A stretch of DNA of 39,447 nt from Candidatus Acidiferrales bacterium. GTDB taxonomy: Bacteria > Acidobacteriota > Terriglobia > Acidiferrales > DATBWB01. Both the position numbers and the translations under genes were made by a program. The stretch lies in the NCBI GenBank assembly GCA_036514995.1, contig DATBWB010000107.1, forward strand, positions 1 through 39,447, given 5' to 3'. Each line of letters opens with the position of its first letter. Position 1 is the first letter of the stretch. The notes under the pieces were generated by a model. That model had not been told where the DNA came from. It searched no databases and saw only the letters and a program-made list of their open reading frames with translations. Positions 1 to 6,877 of the stretch are shown here, in pieces.

Positions 1-16
1 GGGGGGGAGCCGCTTC

Positions 17-46
17 TTGAGCGGGCTACATGCTTGCGTTTAGGAT
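17..46 (+). promoter_or_regulatory. possible sigma70 promoter of selB
   Basis: TTGAGC at 17-22 and TAGGAT at 41-46 are separated by 18 bases. Each box matches consensus at four of six positions. If real, transcription would begin near 53. That favours the ATG at 85 over the GTG at 52 as the selB start. Confidence 0.3.
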
Positions 47-84
47 AGCAGGTGGAACGGTTGGTGGTTTCGCAACAGGCATTC

Positions 85-2016
85 ATGAAAAATGTCATCG
101 TAGGCACGGCCGGCCACATTGACCACGGCAAATCGGCGCTGGTTCTGGCGCTGACCGGCACCGATCCTGATCGCCTCGAAGAAGAAAAACGTCGCGGTAT
201 CACGATTGACCTCGGCTTCGCCTTCCTTACGCTCGGCGACATTCGGCTCGGATTCGTGGACGTTCCCGGGCACGAACGCTTTGTGCGCAACATGCTCGCC
301 GGGGTGGGCGGCATTGATCTGGTGCTCTTCGTCGTCGCCGCTGACGAGTCCGTCAAGCCGCAAACGCGCGAGCATTTTGACATCTGCCGGCTGCTCGCCA
401 TCTCTCGCGGCATCACGGTTCTGACCAAATCGGATCTGGTCTCGCCCGAAACGCTCGATCTGGTCCGGCTCGAGGTGGAAGAATTCATCGGCGGGTCGTT
501 CTTGGCGGGCGGGGCGATTTTGCCGGTGAGCGCCAAGAGCGGCGCGGGGCTCGACCGGCTGCGGGAGGAATTGCAGCTCGTCGGCGGGGAGGTGCCCGGA
601 AAAGATTCCTCGCGCTTTTTCCGCTTGCCCGTTGATCGCGTCTTCGCGATGAAAGGCTTCGGCACGGTGGTGACCGGCACGCTGGTTTCCGGCAGCGTCG
701 GCAAAGAAGATGAGGTTGAAATCTTGCCTCAGGGGAAACGCGTCCGGGTGCGCGGCGTCCAGGTACACAACGAGCCGACCGAGCGTGCGGTGGCGGGCCA
801 ACGCACGGCGCTCAATTTGGCAGGAGTCGAAGTGGAGGAGCTGACGCGCGGCATGGTGCTGGCACCACCGGAAATCTTTGAGCCGACGGACCGCGTGGAT
901 GTCGTTTTGGAATTGCTCGCGTCGGCAAAGCCGCTCAAGAATCATGCCCGGGTCCATTTCCACCAGGGAACGCTCGAAACGATTGCCGAGGTGGCGCTGC
1001 TCGAGGGCGCCGCGCTTGCCCCGGGCGGGCGCGCGTATGCGCAGCTCCGGTTGCGCGAGCGAACCCTTCTGTTGCCGGGTGATCCCTTCATCGTCCGGCA
1101 ATTTTCTCCGGTCATCACCATTGGCGGAGGCCGGGTGCTGGACAACCTGGCGCGGCCTTTGCGGGCGTACAAGCATCTTGCCCGGACGGGACGGCCGGAT
1201 ACCGGTGTGATTTCGCGTTTGCAAACATTCGAGAGCGGGCAAAAAGCGCAGATTTTGGCACAAATCCTCCACGCTGGAAGCGAGGCCGCAGTCACGCTGC
1301 CGCGCCTGATGGCTCGGACCGGCTGGACGCAAGCAGAAATGCGCGAACTGCTCCGCCAGGCCCAGGCCGCCGGGAAGGTTCATATGCTTTCCGAACAGCC
1401 GGTGCTCATTGCTGAGACGGACCGTTTGATGGAATTGGCCAAGGACACGTTGATGGCGGTGGACGCCTTCCACAAGGCAAACCCGCTGGCGGTCGGGATT
1501 CCCAAGCAGGAATTGCACGAGAAAGTTTTTGGAGCCTCGCCTTTCGGGGCTGAGCTTTTTCGGGTGGTGCTCGAGGAACTGGCCGGCACCGGCAAGCTTG
1601 AGGTTGCTCAAGAAAACGTGAAGCGGGCGGGCAGGGAGGTGCCATTCAGGGATGACGAGGCCCGCGCGCGCGCGCAAATCGAAGAGGCTTTTGCGAAAGC
1701 CGGACTGAAAGTGCCCACGGTGAAAGAAATCCTGGCCAAGCTGCCGGTGGAGGCAAAGCGAGCGCAAAAGATTTTGCAGTTGTTGCTGCGCGAAAAAATT
1801 CTGGTCAAGGTTTCTGAAGATTTGCTCTTTCATCAATCGGCCATGACCCGGCTCCGGGAATTGCTGGCCGAACAGAAAAAGAAGGGCAACCAGATTTCGG
1901 TGCCTGCTTTCAAAGAGTTGACGGGCGTGACGAGGAAGTACGCGATTCCGTTGCTCGAATACCTGGACCGGGAGAAGGTGACCCGGCGGGTCGGTGACTT
2001 GCGCGTCATCCTCTGA
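85..2016 (+). CDS. selB: selenocysteine-specific elongation factor SelB
   Basis: This GTPase delivers selenocysteyl-tRNA to UGA codons at the ribosome. The N-terminus is EF-Tu-like: GHIDHGKS (P-loop, about residues 10-17), RGITID (37-42), DVPGHE (59-64) and TKSD in place of NKxD (114-117), as is usual in SelB. Two beta-barrel domains follow. The last third is rich in charged helices and fits the winged-helix domains that bind the SECIS RNA hairpin. The length of 643 aa is typical. I chose ATG 85 because it gives the short N-terminus normal for the family. A GTG at 52 with AGGA at 42-45 is an alternative and would add 11 residues. No selA, selD, tRNA-Sec or selenoprotein gene is visible nearby. 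Confidence 0.95.
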   Translation: MKNVIVGTAGHIDHGKSALVLALTGTDPDRLEEEKRRGITIDLGFAFLTLGDIRLGFVDVPGHERFVRNMLAGVGGIDLVLFVVAADESVKPQTREHFDICRLLAISRGITVLTKSDLVSPETLDLVRLEVEEFIGGSFLAGGAILPVSAKSGAGLDRLREELQLVGGEVPGKDSSRFFRLPVDRVFAMKGFGTVVTGTLVSGSVGKEDEVEILPQGKRVRVRGVQVHNEPTERAVAGQRTALNLAGVEVEELTRGMVLAPPEIFEPTDRVDVVLELLASAKPLKNHARVHFHQGTLETIAEVALLEGAALAPGGRAYAQLRLRERTLLLPGDPFIVRQFSPVITIGGGRVLDNLARPLRAYKHLARTGRPDTGVISRLQTFESGQKAQILAQILHAGSEAAVTLPRLMARTGWTQAEMRELLRQAQAAGKVHMLSEQPVLIAETDRLMELAKDTLMAVDAFHKANPLAVGIPKQELHEKVFGASPFGAELFRVVLEELAGTGKLEVAQENVKRAGREVPFRDDEARARAQIEEAFAKAGLKVPTVKEILAKLPVEAKRAQKILQLLLREKILVKVSEDLLFHQSAMTRLRELLAEQKKKGNQISVPAFKELTGVTRKYAIPLLEYLDREKVTRRVGDLRVIL

Positions 2017-2166
2017 GTTTTTCAGTCACCAGTGAAAACGCAGGCGTAGGGTAATCTCCCGGTGGAGAGCAGCAGCGATGCGCCACCTGTCTTCCCGCCC
2101 TTCGTTCCAAAGATAGCCCGGCGGACGGTGTTCCCTCACGGGCTGCGCAGAGTCAAAATCATTTGA

Positions 2167-2195
2167 TTGACGCTCCTCCGGGCTAGGCCTAGAAT
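2167..2195 (+). promoter_or_regulatory. sigma70 promoter of tatA
   Basis: TTGACG at 2167-2172 and TAGAAT at 2190-2195 are exactly 17 bases apart, with five of six matches in each box. The predicted transcript starts near 2202. It leaves a short leader holding the AGGAGGAG ribosome binding site at 2210-2217. Confidence 0.65.
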
Positions 2196-2220
2196 GGAGG
2201 TCGGAAGCGAGGAGGAGATT

Positions 2221-2385
2221 GTGTTTGGTGGCCGCATTGGATTGCCTGAACTCATTATTATCCTTCTGATCCTGTTGCTTATTTTCGGGGGCAGAAAGAT
2301 ACCGGAGATTGCCCGCGGCATTGGCGAGGGGATCAAGAATTTCCGAGAGGGCCTGCGCGAAGGGAAGTCCGAAGAGAAGAAGTAG
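2221..2385 (+). CDS. tatA: Sec-independent protein translocase subunit TatA/E
   Basis: This is a small inner-membrane protein of the twin-arginine export pathway, which moves folded proteins. The GTG start at 2221 has an excellent AGGAGGAG ribosome binding site a few bases upstream. The 54-aa product opens FGGRIGLPELIIIL and continues as one hydrophobic helix. It then has the conserved FGGRKIPE hinge, an amphipathic helix (IARGIGEGIKNFREG) and a short charged tail. It is shorter than Escherichia coli TatA but within the range of TatA/E proteins. No tatC lies next to it. A Tat substrate candidate is encoded at 16038. An upstream TTG would add 18 residues but ignores the strong ribosome binding site. 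Confidence 0.9.
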   Translation: MFGGRIGLPELIIILLILLLIFGGRKIPEIARGIGEGIKNFREGLREGKSEEKK

Positions 2386-2517
2386 GCTTCCACCGCCCGC
2401 TTGCACTTGCCGGCCCGCCAAAGAATCACTCATTGCAGGAGTTGGTATCCTGGGTGAATCCACCGGCAGGGGTTCGTCCACCCGAAGTTCTTGCTCCCCG
2501 AATTTCAAGCCAGCGGG

Positions 2518-3126
2518 TCAGCCGAAGCCATTCTGGGGGTGCTTTTTCCCGGGACTGCCCCAGTCGCGCAGCATTTGGCAGAGCCGCGAAACGGGTAAAC
2601 CCACCACGTTGAAGTAATCGCCTTCGATTGCCCTTACGAAACGGCTGGCGTAGCCCTGTACGGCGTAGGCTCCGGCTTTGTCCATCGATTCCCCGGTTGC
2701 CAGATAATCTTCGATTTCCGCCTCACTCAGCGGGGCAAAGTGAACCAGCGTCGTTTCATGCTCGACCTGCAAGCGCTCGCCCGAGCCGGTCAGGACGAGC
2801 GCCAGGCCGGTAACCACTCGATGCGTCTTGCCCGACAGGAGCCGGAGCATGCGCCGCGCGTCGGCGCGAGAAGCCGGCTTGCCCAGCATCTCACCCCGGA
2901 TGGCCACCATCGTATCTGCGCCGATGACAATGGCGGCCGGATCGGTGGGCAGGCAGCCGGCCGACTTCCGGGCTTTGGCCAGCGCCAGCCGCCGCACATG
3001 CTCTTCGGGCGACTCGCCGGGGCGGATCGTTTCATCCACGTGGGCGGGAAGAACATCGAAGGCGAAGCCAGCATTGCGCAAGCATTCCTGGCGTCGGGCC
3101 GAAGAAGAGGCAAGCACGAGGCGCAT
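2518..3126 (-). CDS. maf: Maf-family nucleoside triphosphate pyrophosphatase
   Basis: Maf proteins hydrolyse dTTP, UTP or modified NTPs to the monophosphate and limit misincorporation. The 202-aa protein starts MRLVLASSSARRQECL, with the family SxxRxxxL motif at residues 7-16. It carries GADTMVAIRGEMLGKP and, near the end, DKAGAYAVQGYASRFV followed by IEGDYFNVVGLPV, all typical of Maf/YhdE. The start ATG has no ribosome binding site. A perfect TATAAT on this strand (3136-3141) ends 9 bases before it, so the mRNA is probably leaderless. The gene is transcribed divergently from the dciA-like gene. Confidence 0.93.
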   Translation of the reverse strand: MRLVLASSSARRQECLRNAGFAFDVLPAHVDETIRPGESPEEHVRRLALAKARKSAGCLPTDPAAIVIGADTMVAIRGEMLGKPASRADARRMLRLLSGKTHRVVTGLALVLTGSGERLQVEHETTLVHFAPLSEAEIEDYLATGESMDKAGAYAVQGYASRFVRAIEGDYFNVVGLPVSRLCQMLRDWGSPGKKHPQNGFG

Positions 3127-3135
3127 GGCTCGGGG

Positions 3136-3141
3136 ATTATA
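3136..3141 (-). promoter_or_regulatory. -10 box of maf (leaderless arrangement)
   Basis: The plus strand reads attata, so the minus strand has TATAAT, followed by 9 bases and the maf ATG at 3126. No convincing -35 box is visible. Transcription is expected to start at or within a few bases of the ATG. Confidence 0.55.
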
Positions 3142-3248
3142 AATGTGAACGGTGCCCGGTGACCAGCTTGGCCCGTCCCCATGAAATGAATCGGGATGTC
3201 GGCGGAAATTCGCAGGGTCGAAGTGTGCCCGATGAACGTCCTGCCTTG

Positions 3249-3257
3249 TGCTACAAT
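3249..3257 (+). promoter_or_regulatory. extended -10 promoter of the dciA-like gene
   Basis: TGCTACAAT is an extended -10 element: TG at 3249-3250 and TACAAT at 3252-3257. Initiation is expected near 3264, which makes ATG 3277 the first usable in-frame start. The earlier ATGs at 3196 and 3232 lie upstream of this promoter. Confidence 0.45.
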
Positions 3258-3276
3258 TCCGGAATTTGAGCCCGAC

Positions 3277-3744
3277 ATGGAAGCGCTCGCGCCAATCATC
3301 CGAAGGTGGATCGAGGAGCTTGAATCAAGCTGGCCCGAATGGGGCAAGCATCGTCTGGAGTTGATGCAGGCGCTGTGGCCGGCCGTGGTGGGGAGGTCGC
3401 TGGCTCGAAGGACGAAGCCCGTCGCATGGCGCACCCATCGCTTGCAGGTCGGCGTCCCTGACCCAGCGTGGCGCGGGCAGATGGAAACACTGGCGGGGCC
3501 CCTGCTCGCTGCAATTCGCCGATGGTTTCCTCCTTTGACGGTCGCGGCGTTGGAGTTTGTCGTGGATGAAAACCTAGGCTCATCCGCCTCCCCGGAAGAA
3601 AACACCACGGCAGGCGCAGGGGCGCTATCTGAAGCGCCGCCATCAGCCGGAACGGATTTACCCCTGGAAGCGATCGGGGACGAAGAGTTACGAAAACTGG
3701 TGGCAAAGGTTGCCAGCCGATTTTTTTCTCTAGCACGCTGCTAG
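3277..3744 (+). CDS. dciA: DUF721 / DciA-like protein
   Basis: DciA-type DUF721 proteins load or assist the replicative helicase DnaB in bacteria without DnaC. The core LMQALWPAVVGRSLARRT...LQVGVPDPAWRGQMETLAGPLLAAI has the family pattern: W-x2-VVG, basic residues, a short beta strand with W, then a helix. The C-terminal part is low-complexity and acidic. The start at 3277 follows from the extended -10 at 3249-3257; an ATG at 3196 would add 27 residues. The stop TAG (3742-3744) lies inside the left end of the inverted-repeat element at 3741-3876, so the original C-terminus may have been altered by that insertion. DUF721 membership is well supported; the helicase role is inferred. Confidence 0.72.
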   Translation: MEALAPIIRRWIEELESSWPEWGKHRLELMQALWPAVVGRSLARRTKPVAWRTHRLQVGVPDPAWRGQMETLAGPLLAAIRRWFPPLTVAALEFVVDENLGSSASPEENTTAGAGALSEAPPSAGTDLPLEAIGDEELRKLVAKVASRFFSLARC

Positions 3745-3876
3745 TGCCGTTCCAACTATTTTGGGCTAAGTTCTTCATGGACTCAGCACGTATGACTAAT
3801 TATGTTGCTCCAGCCCCGTTTCCATGCGGAACGGGGCCAGCTCGCTATTCTGCTCAATTAGTTGAAACGGCACTAG
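3741..3876. mobile_element. IS630-type MITE candidate, 136 bp
   Basis: The ends are 18-base inverted repeats with one mismatch: CTAGTGCCGTTCCAACTA at 3741-3758 and TAGTTGAAACGGCACTAG at 3859-3876. Both outer edges read CTAG with a TA inside. IS630-family transposons insert at CTAG and duplicate the TA, so the element proper would run from GTGCCG (3744) to CGGCAC (3873). The interior has no gene but holds a hairpin with arms GCCCCGTT/AACGGGGC at 3813-3837. It lies between the dciA-like gene and gatC and supplies the dciA stop codon. No transposase is present, so it could move only in trans. It may instead be a static repeat or terminator. Confidence 0.55.
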
Positions 3877-3912
3877 AAGCTGTCTTTTAACCTGCTCCGG
3901 CTTGGTGCAGGG

Positions 3913-3990
3913 GTCATGCTGAACCCGCCGAGGCGGGTGAAGCATCTCCAAGCTGAGATTCTTCGGTCGCCGCAGCGACCTCAGAATGAC
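3913..3990. repeat. composite dispersed repeat with two hairpins
   Basis: Two units lie back to back. The first is GTCATGCTGA, arms CCCGCC/GGCGGG, then TGAAGCATCTC. The second is GAGATTCTTC, arms GGTCGC/GCGACC, then TCAGAATGAC. The outer arms are related to those of the repeat at 27157-27202 (GTCATTCCGAG...CGAGGAATCT), while the inner stems differ. It sits just upstream of gatC. Confidence 0.55.
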
Positions 3991-4036
3991 GGCGTTTGTG
4001 CCAGGCGGTTGTGAAACGGGTTGTGGAGAAAAAGAA

Positions 4037-4336
4037 GTGGCCCTGACGCGAGAAGAAGTCGAGAAAGTGGCGGCGCTGGCGCATCTCCAGCTTACTGAGA
4101 AGGAATTCGAAACGTTTCGCCGCCAATTGGATTCGCTTTTGACCTATGTCGCCAAGTTGAACGAGCTGGACACTTCCCGGGTCGAGCCCATGGCGCAGGT
4201 TCTCTACCCGGCGCGCGAGAATGTTGCTTTTCGAGAAGACGCGGTCAGCGCGAGCTTGCCCCGCCAGCAAGCGCTCGGCGAAGCGCCGGAGAGTGACGGC
4301 TCGCTTGTCAAGGTTCCCAAGGTTGTGGAGCGCTAG
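4037..4336 (+). CDS. gatC: aspartyl/glutamyl-tRNA amidotransferase subunit C
   Basis: GatC is the small subunit of GatCAB, which converts misacylated Glu-tRNA(Gln) or Asp-tRNA(Asn) to the correct aminoacyl-tRNA and stabilises GatA with GatB. The 99-aa protein starts (M)ALTREEVEKVAALAHLQLTEKE, the family opening, and contains LDTSRVEPMAQV and a conserved FREDAV segment. The GTG at 4037 has GGAGAA at 4025-4030, 6 bases upstream, and gives the usual length. An upstream ATG at 3986 lies in the repeat region and would add 17 atypical residues. gatA begins 17 bases after its stop. Confidence 0.95.
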   Translation: MALTREEVEKVAALAHLQLTEKEFETFRRQLDSLLTYVAKLNELDTSRVEPMAQVLYPARENVAFREDAVSASLPRQQALGEAPESDGSLVKVPKVVER

Positions 4337-4352
4337 GGCGGTTCCCCACTTG

Positions 4353-5801
4353 ATGGATCCGACGAAGCTCACCATTCAGGATGTGCTGGCGCTGCTCAAG
4401 GGGCGAAGGGCCTCGGCGCGGGAGATTGCTGAGAGTTGTTATCGCGTGATCGAGGCCAAGAAGGAGCTGGGCGCCTTCCTGACGCTTTCGCCGGAGCGGG
4501 CCTATGCCCAGGCTGAGCGGGTGGACAAGATCGTTGCCTCGGGTGACGATCTGCCGCCGCTGGCGGGCGTGCCGGTGGCGATCAAAGACGTCTTGGTCAC
4601 GAGCGGCCTCAAGACGACAGCCGGGTCGCGGATCTTACAGGACTATATTCCCCAGTATGACGCCACATCGGTGGAGCGGCTCGAAAAAGCCGGCGCGGTC
4701 GTTCTCGGCAAGACGAATTGCGACGAGTTTGCGATGGGGTCTTCGACCGAAAACTCCGCCTACTTCCCGGCGCGGAACCCGCACGACCCCACCCGCGTGC
4801 CCGGGGGCTCGAGTGGCGGTTCGGCGATAGCGACGGCGGCGGGGATGTGCGTGGCGGCGCTGGGAACGGATACCGGCGGCTCCATCCGCCAACCGGCGGC
4901 GCTCTGCGGCGTGGTAGGGATGATGGGGACCTACGGCCGCGTTTCGCGGTATGGGTTGATCGCGTTTGCTTCCTCCCTCGACCACCCCGGGCCGTTTGCG
5001 CGCACGGTTCGCGACGCCGCTCGGGTGATGCGCATCATTGCCGGGCGGGACCCTCTCGATTCCACCTCAGCCGAAGTTCCCGTGCCGGACTACGAGGCGT
5101 TGCTCGTTCAGCCGGTGAGGGGTTGGAAAGTGGGCGTGCCGAAGGAATATTTCGGCCCGGGTCTTGACGGCAAAGTGGGTGCGAACGTCGAGCGGGGAAT
5201 CCGTAAACTGGAAGGCCTCGGCTGCAAAATTTTGGAGATTCGGTTGCCGCACACCGACTATGCCATCGCTACCTACTATATTATTGCCACTGCGGAAGCC
5301 AGTTCCAACTTGGCACGGTATGACGGCGTGCGTTACGGCTTGAGGGTTCCGGAGGGCGAACTCCGCGCCATGTACAAGGCGACTAGGGGGAAGGGTTTTG
5401 GCGTCGAGGTGAAGCGCCGGATTATGTTGGGAACCTATGCCCTCAGCGCTGGATACTACGACGCGTACTACCTTAAGGCACAGAAAGTAAGGGCATTAAT
5501 CGCGCGCGATTTCTTGACGGCATTCGAGACTGTCGACGTCATCGTCACGCCCACCTCCCCCGTGCCCGCTTTCCGATTGGGCGAGAAGACTTCCGATCCA
5601 CTCGAGATGTATCTCGCTGATATCTATACGGTCACGGCCGATTTGGTGGGCATTCCGGCCATCTCTATTCCCTGCGGATGGACGAAGGGAGAATGTCGCT
5701 TGCCCGTCGGGCTACAGCTCCTTGCGCCCTCCTTTGAAGAGGCCCGTATCTTCCAGATAGCGCACCACTTTGAGCTTGCCGGTGGGTTTGAATTAGTATG
5801 A
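4353..5801 (+). CDS. gatA: aspartyl/glutamyl-tRNA amidotransferase subunit A
   Basis: This is the glutaminase subunit of GatCAB, which releases ammonia for tRNA-dependent amidation. The 482-aa protein has the amidase signature with a Ser-cisSer-Lys triad: Lys78 (VAIKD), Ser153 in GGSSGGS and Ser177 in TDTGGSIRQPA. These lie one residue from the Staphylococcus aureus GatA positions K79/S154/S178 as I remember them. The ATG at 4353 gives the standard MDPTKLTIQDVLALL start; a longer reading begins inside gatC in another frame and is not credible. gatB is not downstream and must lie elsewhere, a common split. No obvious ribosome binding site precedes the ATG. Confidence 0.96.
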   Translation: MDPTKLTIQDVLALLKGRRASAREIAESCYRVIEAKKELGAFLTLSPERAYAQAERVDKIVASGDDLPPLAGVPVAIKDVLVTSGLKTTAGSRILQDYIPQYDATSVERLEKAGAVVLGKTNCDEFAMGSSTENSAYFPARNPHDPTRVPGGSSGGSAIATAAGMCVAALGTDTGGSIRQPAALCGVVGMMGTYGRVSRYGLIAFASSLDHPGPFARTVRDAARVMRIIAGRDPLDSTSAEVPVPDYEALLVQPVRGWKVGVPKEYFGPGLDGKVGANVERGIRKLEGLGCKILEIRLPHTDYAIATYYIIATAEASSNLARYDGVRYGLRVPEGELRAMYKATRGKGFGVEVKRRIMLGTYALSAGYYDAYYLKAQKVRALIARDFLTAFETVDVIVTPTSPVPAFRLGEKTSDPLEMYLADIYTVTADLVGIPAISIPCGWTKGECRLPVGLQLLAPSFEEARIFQIAHHFELAGGFELV

Positions 5802-5990
5802 TTTCTTGGCTGTCGGTCACCGCCCCGCGACCCCTATTCGTGGCTGGGACGTCATTTCCCCGAGAAGTCCGAAGGTTTTAGTCCGTTCGGTCTATTGGTT
5901 GCTTGGAACGCAAAGGCGTAGTCTGGAATCGAAATGAGTAGCGCCTTGGGTTCCGACCCGACTGGAGGAAGACCCCGTTCTGAGGCCACC

Positions 5991-6194
5991 ATGATTCGCA
6001 TCAAGTCATCGCAAAAGTTTTTTACGGAGGATGAAGTTTCCTCGCTCACCGGGATCTGCCTGAGACATCTGGACGACCTCATCCAGATGAAGCACCTCGG
6101 GCAGCTTGTCGAGCGAGCGGGTGACCTGGTCCGGCTCTTCACCAGTTCGGATCTGATTTATCTGACCAAACTCTACCCTCGCTGCCAGCACTAG
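5991..6194 (+). CDS. small MerR-type DNA-binding-like protein (67 aa)
   Basis: The gene is not firmly recognised. The product contains FTEDEVSSLTGICLRHLDDLIQMKHLGQL and then VRLFTSSDLIYLTKLY. This resembles a stand-alone MerR-type winged helix (helix-turn-helix, wing, then a short helix) with no effector domain. AlpA/excisionase-like and CbpM-like proteins have similar size and layout. The ATG at 5991 has TGAGG at 5981-5985, five bases upstream; an ATG at 5934 would add 19 weakly structured residues. It stands alone, 189 bases after gatA, with no partner that tells its role. Confidence 0.6.
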   Translation: MIRIKSSQKFFTEDEVSSLTGICLRHLDDLIQMKHLGQLVERAGDLVRLFTSSDLIYLTKLYPRCQH

Positions 6195-6288
6195 AAATCC
6201 AAAGGGTAGTTCTGTTTGGGCTTCGAGCTCGCCGCGGGCGAGGCTGGCCCCCTAATTCCGGCCCCACTTCCCAGCGACACGGCGCCGC

Positions 6289-6316
6289 GTAGGGGCGTAT
6301 GGCCATACGCCCCTAC
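6289..6316. repeat. perfect 28-base palindrome, GTAGGGGC family
   Basis: The outer arms are GTAGGGGC and GCCCCTAC around an inner palindrome GTATGGCCATAC. It lies between convergent small genes. The same outer arm with different inner stems recurs at 8025-8050, 9506-9532 and 9582-9608. Confidence 0.75.
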
Positions 6317-6337
6317 CGACCTACGGCCGGATGCCAC

Positions 6338-6526
6338 TCATTGCGGCATGCGCCGCAAGATTTGCAAGAGGATGAGCCCCATCGAGAAGCCAAGAAAGGC
6401 CATGCCGCCGCGCCACCAGATCACGGGATCGTGACTTCCGATTTGAAACTTGAGAAAGCGACTAAGCCCGCCCAGGAAAAAGCAGACCGCCGCAATCACC
6501 ATGAGGACATAGATTAACTGCATCAT
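6338..6526 (-). CDS. small two-helix membrane protein (62 aa)
   Basis: The family is not recognised. The protein begins MMQLIYVLMVIAAVCFFLGGL, a first membrane helix. A loop FQIGSHDPVIWWRGG follows, then a second helix MAFLGFSMGLILLQIL and a short basic end RRMPQ. The gene is real on sequence grounds. The ATG at 6526 has a perfect GGAGG (plus strand CCTCC at 6533-6537) 6 bases upstream. A plausible promoter (TATAAT at 6598-6603 and TGGACT at 6621-6626, 17 apart) precedes it. The longer reading frame would ignore this site. It appears monocistronic. Confidence 0.7.
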   Translation of the reverse strand: MMQLIYVLMVIAAVCFFLGGLSRFLKFQIGSHDPVIWWRGGMAFLGFSMGLILLQILRRMPQ

Positions 6527-6597
6527 GGGAGTCCTCCAAGTTGTGGATTGCGCTTTTGAAGAGCGCACAGGGCGTTGAGGAAACAACTCTTTTCTAG

Positions 6598-6626
6598 ATT
6601 ATAGGCTCTCGCTGCGGGAGAGTCCA
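6598..6626 (-). promoter_or_regulatory. promoter of the 62-aa membrane protein
   Basis: On the minus strand TGGACT (6621-6626) and TATAAT (6598-6603) are separated by 17 bases. The -10 box is perfect and the -35 matches at four of six positions. The leader to the ATG at 6526 would be about 65 bases. The rest of 6627-6877 shows nothing I can name. Confidence 0.5.
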
Positions 6627-6877
6627 GGCGGAGCATTCGCCTATCCGGTTCAAGACGCAAGGAGTGGGACTACCATGGGAAACTGCTTCCGTTTGGATCA
6701 AACGGCCTGTTGTCCGCCGGTAAGGGATTCCAGATAGGCGTTGAGATCCGCCGGCCCCCTCAGCCGCTTACGGGCCAAAAATTCCCGGGGCTCGACATAG
6801 TGCGGATTGGGAAAAACAACTCCGACGAGAAGCACAAGCGAATGCGTGGCCATGAGACTAACGACTTCGCGTACTCC

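Noticed and set aside
40-1836. 598-codon frame opposite selB
   Set aside because: It has no recognisable domain, and the plus strand has all SelB motifs.
2026-2510. Minus-strand frame of 160 codons near tatA
   Set aside because: It overlaps the tatA promoter and gene and has no domain or ribosome binding site.
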